Positions 1 through 10,600 of a stretch of 20,933 nt of DNA are shown piece by piece. Position 1 is the stretch's first letter; every line of letters starts with the position of its first letter. Made by a program: the position numbers and the translations under genes. Below the pieces are notes generated by a model. It was not told where the DNA came from, did no database searches, and saw nothing but the letters and a program-made list of their open reading frames with translations. The DNA comes from Lingula anatina (lineage: Eukaryota > Brachiopoda > Lingulata > Lingulida > Lingulidae): positions 5,982-26,914 of the forward strand of contig NW_019776009.1 in the NCBI RefSeq assembly GCF_001039355.2. The letters are read 5' to 3'.

Positions 1-268
1 AATTCAACTTTGAAATACATGAACTTTGGGAAAATATGCAATGGAAGTTCTAGTAGATCCAAAGAAAAGATGCTGACTCGCAAAAATGAATTTTTTTGTT
101 GAGGATATATATAGAAATTTAAAAAGATGCCATTGAAGAAATGTTTTTCTATTATTTTGATGTCATATGCATGATGCTCTAACAGTAATTTGCTTATGTC
201 AAGTGAAACATTCAGCATTAAAGACAGCATTCTCTCTGTTTATAACATTGGCAATGTAAAGGTACTTT

Positions 269-644
269 GTTTCGGAATGGACAATTTTTAACAAGCATCT
301 CAAAAAAGGCCACAATTAAATGTGTTTCTGTGCACTGGGGTTTTCTTATATAAAAATAAATATCACATGTCCTGGGCTTTAGAGAAATATATATTGTTAC
401 AGGCTAGGTGTCAACATGTTCTTTTTATGTAAGAGAAACCCAATGTTTCGGAATGGACAAATTTAACGGAAAAACACAGTAGGGTTATTTTGCACTCCAT
501 GTCAAGCTCCAGGATCATCGCGCAGATTTCATTATTTGATACAAACAATACCAATACATCCAAATAATGATTAGTATGGTTAATTATACTGTATGTTTTA
601 TGATATATTTTCTGAAAGTAATTTATTTTTGTTTCGGAATGGAC
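269..644 (+). repeat. three dispersed copies of GTTTCGGAATGGAC
   Basis: The 14-mer GTTTCGGAATGGAC occurs at 269-282, 445-458 and 631-644, spaced 176 and 186 bp. Each copy is followed by a short T- or A-rich stretch and TTTAAC or TTTTAAC, with CGG after it in the last two. The shorter core TTCGGAC recurs at 854-860 and 877-883. The sequence between copies does not align obviously, so this is either a badly decayed tandem repeat of about 180 bp with one conserved box, or a repeated binding site. Confidence 0.6.
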
Positions 645-1620
645 TTTTTGTTTAACGGAAATACCAGCATGCCATTAAAAGACTTTTTTTTCTAGGATAC
701 ACCTCTCTCTTGTTAATATTTATACTTTTTTGCTTCCACCATACTACTGAGTGTTTTATAATCCAAAAAAATGCAATGTCAAATACTGTTTTAATTTATT
801 TCAGGTTGCTTTTTATTTCATATCACTAAAACGGGAAAATTTTTTGGTCATTTTTCGGACTTTGCTTTAGCATAACTTCGGACTCGGTGGTGATATTTGG
901 TTTCTATTTTCAGTGTTTATCTTCACTTACACCATTCTCTAACATAGTGATAAAAGAATCCTTTGATCATTTGTATGTAATTTGTTAATTAGCAATATGT
1001 GGGAAAATCTGAAAAGTGCCCAGGATTGTAAAAATGCCCATATCAGATATGTCCCCACTAGAGGGTTGTATTTGTGAGGACAAATTTATAAGTGCTCGGT
1101 AACCCTTTTTATCATTTGACAATTCTAGTAGCTATTGTAGGTCATCTGAATCTGTGACTTCACTACAAAATTTGTTGACAAACATGTACAGTAGCTACTG
1201 TGCATTAACTCCAAGGGGACTCTTGCTGAATGCAATCAGATTAACAGGCTAACGTGCTTCCTCTCATTTCCAATGTGTTTCTCCGTATTCTACTCAATGC
1301 AAGGCAGAGGTGTGGAGGTAAATTATGTCAATATTAAGCTGTTGATTGAAGAAAAAATCACTTTATTTTTGTAACTGTTACATAACACATCGGATGAAAT
1401 TCTTCTGTTGTGCTTAATTTTGCCTTTTGTGATGATGGTCTTAAATTGCTTGGTGAACAAATTATCCTGCTTTGACTCACCAGTCGAGATACAAGTGCTA
1501 GTGCCTAGATATTCTATTGTCACCAGTGAGAATGAAAATCATTGTCAGATACTTAGTCTAGTAATCACGCTTTGCTCTCAGGGTTAAAAAAAAAAAAGCC
1601 ACGTGGGAAGCATTTTGTAT

Positions 1621-1622
<2 letters not shown>

Positions 1623-1665
<43 letters not shown>
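1623..1665. repeat. poly(T) tract, T43
   Basis: An uninterrupted run of 43 T. On the - strand it reads as poly(A), so it could be the tail of an old retroposed copy. I see no retroposon body or target-site duplication beside it, so a simple homopolymer expansion is equally likely. Confidence 0.9.
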
Positions 1666-1666
<1 letters not shown>

Positions 1667-2040
1667 TGAAAGGCACTTTTTTTAATGGGCCCCAGGTGTA
1701 ATAATTTCCCATTAACTTAGAACAGTGCACTGTATATGGTTTTAAATATAGTTTTACATTTGCAGTGTGATAAGTAACATTTGTCAGTTAATGGGCTATA
1801 ATGGTCTGAGCTGAGGTGTATCATACACATACTTATATTTCTGTGGGCTATTTAAAGACAATCACAGATGTATCTTGTGGTTGTTACATCTCTTATCTGT
1901 AGAAGATACAGTGTGATAGCTTGAAAACAGCTGTACACTATTACATGTTATACACCAGTTAGCTTTAGAAGTTTTTTTCTAAGCCAAATCATTCCTTTTC
2001 TTCAGTTTCTTTTCCAAATGGTTTAAATTTGACCAAATAA

Positions 2041-2297
2041 GGCTTCGTTCACATGCAATGTCTATTTTCTAATTTCTATTTTCTATTTGCGCTATCTTAT
2101 GATCACAGTCTGTGGCCTGAATATCCCGCCGCGTAATTCCTGGCAGCGCCAGCCAGTTACTTATAGTAACTTATAGTAACTGGCTCGCGCTGCCAGTAAT
2201 TACGCCGCGGGATATTCAGGCCACAGACCGTGATCATAAGACATACCGCAAATAGAAAATAGAATTTAGAAAATAGACATTGCATGTGAACGAAGCC
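2041..2297. mobile_element. fold-back MITE, 257 bp, with TAA target-site duplication
   Basis: Two arms (2041-2160 and 2176-2297) are near-perfect reverse complements over about 120 bp, separated by a 15 nt spacer. The outer end is GGCTTCGTTCACATGCAATG, and its complement ends at 2297. Direct TAA repeats flank the element at 2038-2040 and 2298-2300. A three-base TWA duplication with a G-rich terminal repeat fits the PIF/Harbinger superfamily by family knowledge. There is no coding capacity, so it is non-autonomous. Arm identity looks above 90 percent, with a few substitutions and 2-3 nt indels, which suggests a fairly recent insertion. Confidence 0.85.
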
Positions 2298-3358
2298 TAA
2301 GTCAAACCAACCCTATTTTGTTTAGCCAATTTACTAGTAAGTCAATTTTAAATAAATAGCATTTGGCTAAATTAGTAAGTGTTAGTGCTGTCCCAGATAA
2401 ATATTGTATATAATATTATATATCACAGAAGACTAATGGCTTGCACAGACTTCTGGGCAATGATGTTGTACATTTGTAAAGTTACCAATATATGAAGTAT
2501 GTGTTTTAGTCTATTAGACCTCCTCTTTGTGACTGAATTATTAATTTACCTTAAAGTTTGTTACACTTAAATAGAATGAAATGTCATTGGCTGAAACCAG
2601 GTCCATTTCCACAATGACTAAAATATATGACATATATAAACAGCAAAACTTTCCTTTGTTTAAATCTAAACCAAATTATTATAGGAATAAATAAAGAGAG
2701 AATTGAACTGGGATATAACTTAAAAATGACATGCTAAAAACAATTTGACTTCACAATTGTTAAGAAAAGGGGGATTAGGATTGAAGACCATGCTTTTAAT
2801 CTATTATATAGGAGAGACAGTAATAAATAGTTGTCAGAACCACAGTCATTAAGATCATATCATATACTGCTCGTATTCCATATTTTGGATGAAGAAAAAG
2901 GTTGAATTTGACATTGGATAAAAGAAGTGTCAAAAATTATTTTTGTGCCACATGTTATGTCTTTTGTTGAATACATAGCTCTTACCAGTTTGTTTTATGT
3001 ACTAGTAATGGAACAATTTATACAATTCGCCGTTTTTGTTCAGATTTGCTATATTGACAAACAAAAACCTTATCAATTTCTTTTAATTTCAAGTACTTGA
3101 TTGCTCTGTAATAAAATAGAAAGACTCAAGTTTTCATGCTAATAACTGATGTCAATTCTGATGTCAATTTATATGTAAAATCAGAGCAATATGAACAAAA
3201 CTCAATTGTTCATTTTTTCCAAAACTAGTCATGAAAAGATAAACCTTGATTTATGCAAAAATAAATTATATTTAGAAAAAAAGAAAAGAACTCCCTGCAA
3301 TGTTTTTGTTGACAATTAGTATGTATATCAATTTTGACTTTTGTTTTATCTTCTGTAG

Positions 3359-4693
3359 GCTGTTGGAGTAGCTAAAATCCTTGCAGCATGACTTCAGTGC
3401 AGTCTGGCGACTATACTCTGCTGTCACAGTATGACACGGGCAACGAACTGCTGCCATTGGAAGATGGCTACCTGGATGACCTTGACTCCTCAGGTGAAGG
3501 TCACGGCTCAGAATCTCCAGAACTGTCGGGACATCGGTCAAGCGAGGAACTGTCCTTAGGTTCCACAGATGGCAATCAGCAACCACAATCCCAGTTCTAT
3601 TTTTCTCTATCGCAGAGTGTCTGTTATACCAAATTTTGTACAGTCAGTCGTAAACTTGCAGTGTTTCTTCTTACCAATGTGATTGTCTCTGTGTTCACCA
3701 TACTGTTAGGGTTAAGCCTCACAGGAGGGTTGCTATACTACACTATATTTGTTCACCAGCCAAAGCTGGTCATTGACAAGTCGCTGAATTCTTTCAACAT
3801 TCCCAATCATGAAGTGTCAATACGAGCTGACGGCCTGCGCACTGCCATTGAGGATATGTATTCCAAGAGCAGGCGACGGCGAGATCTTCAATCTGGGGGC
3901 AAGACCCAGCTTAACCAGGCTGGAATGCTTGATGAAATGCTCTCGAGAAAGAGACGGAATGCTCAAAAGTTTTCTGATATGACATTAAGTGATGGTGGGA
4001 CAAAGTTACACCACAGTCGCCATGTTGATTTTTTTCTTGATTATTATATACAGGGGAAAACTAGTAGAAACAATCATGTATTAAAAACCAGAAATGTGAG
4101 TAGAAAGAAACGAAAGTCACCAGGAGAGATTTTCTATGAAAAACACTTTGAACCACATCTCAAGCGAGAACAGAGGAGTGCAGAAGGTGGGACATTTCTG
4201 GGGCGTGTCCTCAATCGAATACGACGTCACACATCAGGCACAGGCTCGCAAGTGGTCAACTCATATGAACAAGTGCATCTGACTTGGAGGATGATGCTAG
4301 TTTATATCGCCAAAGGTGGGGACGAAAATATATTCTCCAAAGACCGCATTGAGACGGTCCACAAAATAGAGAAAGACATCATGTCCAATAGTAAGTTTAC
4401 GGATTTTTGTTGGAGGTACATCAACCAGTTAAAGCAAGACCCTGCCCTTGCGCAGATCCAGGGCTGCATGCCTCCCAATTCTCTCATGACCTACTTTTAT
4501 CCGTCAGTGACACCAAATGGCGATGTGCACTATGACGGACTTGGAAATAATATCATTGAAAATGTCACTGATGGACTGAAGAGGGCAATGAGTAAGGAAA
4601 CATTCTATTGGTTTGTTGATGAAACCATGAACCATACGAACATGAAGAGTAGATATCTTAGGACGGAAGTTTACTTTGGTACCCCTCTCAAAG
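3359..4693 (+). CDS. disp: Dispatched coding exon 1 (5' UTR end, N-terminus, TM1, most of first extracellular domain)
   Basis: The exon begins after AG at 3357-3358 and carries 29 nt of 5' UTR. The ATG is at 3388, and an in-frame TAA at 3373-3375 fixes it as the first usable start. It encodes residues 1-435: a Ser/Asp/Glu-rich cytosolic tail, TM1 (about 91-121), then extracellular sequence. That sequence carries polybasic stretches at 162-165, 187-190, 239-243, 259-263 and 277-280, then the conserved region reaching FGTPLKG. Candidate N-glycosylation sites include NVS (236) and NVT (392). I chose donor AAAG|GTGGGT at 4694 because it joins to exon 2 in phase. The frame otherwise reads through to a stop at 4738, which would truncate the protein before the transporter core. 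Confidence 0.93.
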
Positions 4694-7600
4694 GTGGGTT
4701 TCCACAAATGCTCCCATTCAGACTGTTGAACTCAAGATAATAAATATTGTGGCCCAAAAATTAGAAATTTAAAACTCAAGAAAGGTGCAATTTTCTGGGT
4801 CGCTTTAGATATGGTCCACTTTGGATCTCAACAATCACCAAGACGATTACCGAAATGAGCTCAGTTCTTTAAATCGCTCTCTTTAATGGTACATTTAAAC
4901 AGTAATTAAAGACTTTTGTTTCAGGAACAACAATTAGACAGTTGTCTTTGTAAAAAAGAAGCTCTGTATTTTCATTTTCAATATTTAGGCTATGCATCTC
5001 ACATGGACAGAAGACCAGAACAAAATGCAAAATTCAAGGAGTTTGTTGTAACCTATGTGAACAAATTGGACAGGAGTTCCACAAGGTGACTCATTCCTTA
5101 TTACTAGAACTTACCTGAACCAAGACATTGCTCATATTGCCATTGTTTGGAATATGTGCACATTGATTTAAAAAAAAAACTTTTATCGCTTAGTTTCTGT
5201 AAAATTTCCTCTAACTTTCTCGACAGAGTCATTGGTCAATGTGATATGTTTTTCAATTGTGCACATTCTTTTCAGTATGCATATTCTTTTCAAGGAATTG
5301 ACTCTAAATGCATCTCAACATTTCAGCAAAGTTCAAGTGCTCTATGGCGGCAATGAGATATTCGACTATGAGGTTGACCAGACTTTCAAAAATGACATGT
5401 TTCTGGCCATCAGTTCTGCCTGCGCCATCTTCATCATGATGCTAGTACTGACCTCTTTCTCAGTATGGCTCTCTTTCATTGGACTGCTCAGTGTTGTGAT
5501 GTGCTTTCCAATGGCCTTATTCTTCTATCATGTTGTCTTTGGCATCGAGGCTCTAGGAATACTTAATGGTGCTGCCAGCTTTCTTATAATTGGGATAGGT
5601 AGGTGCTGCCACCTTTCTTTCAATTTGTGTAGTTAGGTGTTCCCACCTTTGTTATATTTATTAATATAGGTGATGTCATCTTTTCTACAGCTGATATAGG
5701 TAGGTGCTGTTACCTTTCTTATATTTATAAATGTAGGTGCTGCCACCTTTTTTGCAACTGATATGGTTAGGTGCTGTCACCATGCTAATAACTAGTTTAG
5801 GTTTAAAACTTGTAGTCTCTTAGATTGAAAAATATTTTAGAAATTGATGTGGTTGAATTTTCTGTAATTTAATCTTTCAAATTATTTTAGGTTGTGACGA
5901 TGTGTTTGTGTTCATCAACACATTTCGTCAGGCTCACCACATGAAGGACGTAGGAACCAGATTCATCCATACTGTCACCACGGCAGGACTGGCAACATTC
6001 TTTACTTCCTTCACCACTGCTGCAGCTTTTGCTGCAAATGTGCCATCTTCTGTGAGTATTAAATATAGTTTTTATTTGGGTGTTGTATTATATTGCTATT
6101 TTATATATCTTTTTTGTTATCATCATTTATATATCATTAGGGGTTGCTTACGTAACTTACTGGAAATTGTGAGAATTTTCTTCAGAGAAGCCAATTGCCT
6201 TACATAGGGTTTGCCTTTCTGAAAAGCAGGGGTGTGGGGGAGGTTCCTGCTGAGTAACAATATTCTCTGTGACAGTATTCTGCTTTAGGATATTTGTAAC
6301 TGAAAAATACTTCTATTTACATGCTACATTTGTTCTCTCATGTTGTATTTACCTTTCCTATCATGCTTACTGTTGTCATTTCTGCCTTGTTATATTTCTA
6401 GATCCCTGCGTTACACGAGTTTGGTTTGTTCATGTGTCTTATCGTGGCATGTTGCTGGGTTGTGGTGATGATTATGCTGCCCCCGGCTCTCAACATCTGG
6501 TACCGCTTCTTCTCTAAATGTGAGAGACTCATGTGCATATGTTGGTAAGTTGGTACAGAGGGAAGTTACTAGTACTTGATATGCATTTTCTGGTAAGTTT
6601 GATTCAGGTGAAGAAAACTTAATGTGTAATTGCTGGTAAGTTGATTTAGTGAGGTTCTCCGTGTAAATGTATTACCAGTCTGATAAAGTTCAACCAACAG
6701 CACTGTCCTTCTCCAAGTGTGAAAGACTTACAATTTTTGCTGGTAAGTTCATTCATGTGAAGAATATTTTATACTTCTCGGCAAGTTGGTTCAAACACAA
6801 TCATAATCAGTTGCAGATCTAATCAATTAACAAATCATCCAGCAACATTCTGATGCCACCTGGTGTTGAAATAACTGTGGAAATACATACAAATTCATGC
6901 ATTTCTTTGTTTTTATTTCTAACCTACAGTGCCCATCAATAGATGAATTATAGTACCATAATAATGATGTTGTTGTGGTCTCCAGGAGCACAAGTTGTTC
7001 ACTGAAGCACTGATGTTTTAAGTCAGAAATTAGAGATTTTTGCAGTTGCATGTTATTTTTCTTATTGGATCTTTTTAAACTTATTCCAGTGGACAAACAT
7101 GCAAAGGTCACTCCAGTGTCCAGCTGCCCACAGATGTCCAGCACTTCCTGTCAGGTGACCAGACCTCCACAGCAGGCAGCCAATCAGAAGACAGCAGCAA
7201 CGATGTTCCTTTGTTACAGCTGGATGATGGTAAGATATTGGTCTAGTTACCTCCACTGATGATGTGAAAGAGGTTCGAACTTCATTTTCGTGGGTTCAGT
7301 TTGTTGTGAATGAGTTAATCAGAAACTCTGGTAAAATGTGGAGGAGGATATTGTCAAGTTTTTCACAGATTTTGGTAAAATGTTCAAGATAACATATGTT
7401 CATGACAGAAGTTTAAAACAGTTAAATTTCAAGTAAATCTGTTGTACAGGCGAACTGACTCCTGTCCGCCCGGCTGAAAATGATGAGGATGATGATGAAG
7501 ATGATGACATGTTGCTGATGTTGGAGGAAGAACTGCACCAATCTTTAATAGAAGAAGGCAGGACCGCAGAAGGCTGTGGCCTCACTGTCAGAATACAGGC

Positions 7601-10600
7601 TATCCTATACCACTACGTCGCTGTGCCTGTTATACATGCCAGATTCTTTGTGATAGGTAAGAGTGGCAATTACTCAACAAATGTCAGCAACATAAATTGA
7701 TGCCCTTCCCCCCCCCCCAAAAAAAAAAAGAAAAAATTTGCAAGTAATACTTTTGAAAAGATTTGAAAAGTTATTAGCTTTATTGTCAAAAAATGACAGT
7801 TTTGTGTCTGAATAGTGATACATTTTGAAAAAGTAGTATGTGAAAAAGTGTGGCATTTGAAGATGTCAAGAAAACTTATGGCATATCATTTAAACAATAC
7901 CTGTAAATGTCATTGTTCAGATTTCTAGTTCAGGAAGGTTGGCAGTATGATACATCCAGGCAAAAAGTCAATATAAATATCACCTTAGCGACTAGCATTG
8001 GGTGCAGTCCCAATGAAGCATGGCCTCCGGGAACTTTTTCACTTCATTGTGAGAAAGACGGAGGGCACTCAAAAGTCTATCACCCCCTAGCTGCTCATGG
8101 AGGAGTGTCGTTCAGTTAATCTGATTACATTCAGCATGAATCCCCCACGGAGTTGGATCGTTGTACCTAGTGCAATAGTTTCATTGTGAACACAGCCATA
8201 GGCACATTGATCACAGTTTGTCTCCATTTCCAGGTGGTTTCCTGATCATGTTAGCTGTGTCTATAGGCCTGATAACCCAGCTCACACCAGCAACAAAACC
8301 TCCCCAGCTATTCAAGGAGAACACCAACCTTCAGCAGCTCCTGGACCTGAAGGCAAACCTCAGTGCAGATGGCATCTCGTGTGTCACCTGTTCTGGGATA
8401 TTCAAGGTAAAGGGGTGGTTCAAATAATAATAATAATAATTGTGAAGTTTATTCAACCATTGGATATAAGTTATAGAATGCACATAAAATTGAAATTGTT
8501 TTACCATCTCATGTTTCTGAAATATCAAGTAAAAATAATACTGAAAAAATATAAAAGCATAGGAATGATGTGTTTGTCTGGGGCAATATAATTATTTAGT
8601 TAGTTATTCATCAATTAAAATTATTGTTTTGTATTTTGTATCTGTTAAATCATATTTATTAAAACAGAAAATGAGCAGCTAACATATTTTTTGTACCTTT
8701 TTAGGAACAAACCGATCAGATCCACAAAGCTCCAACATACACCACGCCCCAGACACACCACAACCCAGCCATGAACCCAACCACTGCCAGGCCAGCTCTG
8801 CCACCAGGGGGAGCCACACCAGCCCATCAAGACACTCCAGTCACCAGAGCTCAGCCAATCATTCCGTACAAGTCCACCCCAAAACCCAAGACAACACCAA
8901 GTAGGAAATTCAAGACAACAACTGGTAGTAGTACAAGTGCTGTTAAAACCACTACTGCTACACCAACTACAACTACTACTACTACTACAACTACTAGTAC
9001 TACAGCTACTAGTACTACTCGGCCTCCTACCAGTACTAGTATGGTGATAAGGAGAGCAAGTAAGCACAGTATAGTGAGAAAAGGGACCTGGTACTTGGTT
9101 GGCTCTGTAGGTGTAGAACCGAACAGATACAGCTTGATAGCTTTATGGAGCGTATCAATGTAGATGTAGAAAATATAGCATTGTAGGTGTTGGGAATTGT
9201 AGGCGACAGTATGAATGCATAAACAGTAGTTTTGGTGTTGGTGAAGCGCGGGATGCGCCTAGTTACTGAACTGGCAAAATCTGGCATGCACTTAGTTACT
9301 GAACTGGCAAAATCTGGCGTGCACTTTGTTACTAATAATATTTTGTAGTTTGGCATGCACTGCATCTATTTGTCCACATATTGATAACACAAAGGTATTT
9401 TAGCATGTACCTAACCACGAAACTTCTAAAATATGGCATGCACCAAGTCAATATTGGTGTTTTACTAAGATATTGCATTCAGCTTCGTAAAATATAATTA
9501 AAATATGTCTCCCTGAAGGTAACTGTACTTTTAAAGCATGGTGTTTACCTTGTTTCATTGAAGATAAGATATGCCTTGCACCCAGTAACTAAAACTACAC
9601 TTGATGCATGTGCCTTGTTACCATATTGGTGAAGATATTGCGTGCACATATTTATCAAACTTATAGAATCCAGACATCTTGGATTTAAGTAAGACAGGCA
9701 GCATGATTATAGTGTCTGGCATGCACCTAGTTGAGCACTGAGTGTAATTGTGGTGATTGACATATACCTGGTTTGACACTGAATCTGATTATGGTGTCTG
9801 GCATGTACCTAGTTGAGCACTGAGTGTAATTGTGGTGTTTGACATATACCTGGTTTGACACTGAATCTGATTGTGGTGCCTGGCATGTACCTAGTTGAGC
9901 ACTGAGTGTAATTGTGGTGATTGACATATACCTGGTTTGACACTGAATCTGATTGTGGTGCCTGGCATGCACCTAGTTAGGCATCGTATGTGATAATGGT
10001 ACCTTACATGTACCTAGTTGGGTACTGAGTGTAATTGTGGTGCCTGGCATGCACCTAGTTGGGCACTGAGTGTAACTGTGGTGCCTGGCACATACCAAAA
10101 AAGGTAGATATTGTGATGTGTGGCACATATATTTTGATCCTAAAAATGTGGCATGCACCATTTAGCATGTTACCGTGGTGATGTGCATGTTACCATACCA
10201 ACCAAGTACCAAGTTCTTTTCACACTTACAGTAGAGGATAGGTGCTTAATGGGGAAGATAAAGCAATACTGATTTTTCAATGAATCGCACTTCTGATTCT
10301 CATTTGTACATGAATGAAAATGATAATAACATAATTGGCAAATTATATAAGTTTTGTTTTCACATGTGTGGTAATTACTTCCTTAATTAAAACACTGAAA
10401 AAATATTGAATAATCATATTTCTCATCAAATATTTTAAAGTAGAACTTTAAAAGAATTAATTTAATATTATTTATATTTATTAAATACCAACTTGAATTT
10501 TTTGATGTTAAAAGTATGATTTTGTGGATTCATAACAGATCTGATTTTAGAAGAATTTAGATTATGGATAAATGAATGGTGTTTGCAATTTGTAAGTAAT

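Larger units (their letters stand above)
1..3358. other. non-coding upstream region / probable 5' UTR intron of the Dispatched gene
   Basis: No convincing coding exon is visible on either strand; the open frames are short, low-complexity and lack family motifs. The region ends in a good 3' splice site: a T-rich tract and AG at 3357-3358, directly before the exon carrying the Dispatched start codon. At least its 3' part is therefore probably an intron between an unseen 5' UTR exon and the first coding exon. It contains three copies of a GTTTCGGAATGGAC motif, a T43 run and a fold-back element, listed separately. No promoter could be placed. Confidence 0.6.

Noticed and set aside
1323-1523. - strand open frame of 66 residues
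   Set aside because: Short, no motif, no splice partners, in AT-rich DNA where such frames occur by chance.
1623-1665. Poly(T) run as the tail of a retroposed gene on the - strand
   Set aside because: No coding remnant, internal promoter or target-site duplication was found beside it.
4694-4740. Dispatched ending at the stop at 4738-4740
   Set aside because: A good donor at 4694 joins in phase to exon 2, which continues the conserved sequence; the read-through tail matches no family sequence.
7907-8119. Short + strand open frame inside intron 7, possibly an extra exon
   Set aside because: Exons 7 and 8 join in phase within TM7 and give the expected uninterrupted membrane segment; the frame has no family motif and no convincing donor.
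8645-9067. - strand Ser/Cys-rich open frame of 140 residues
   Set aside because: It is the antisense shadow of the Pro/Thr-rich Dispatched exon 9; its composition follows from the ACT repeats.
9250-10110. Possible CRISPR-like array
   Set aside because: The repeats are head-to-tail without unique spacers of constant size, and the sequence is eukaryotic and intronic.
9727-10161. Two - strand open frames with repeated peptide patterns
   Set aside because: They lie on the 41/82 bp minisatellite; the period is not a multiple of three and the repeat alone explains the open frames.
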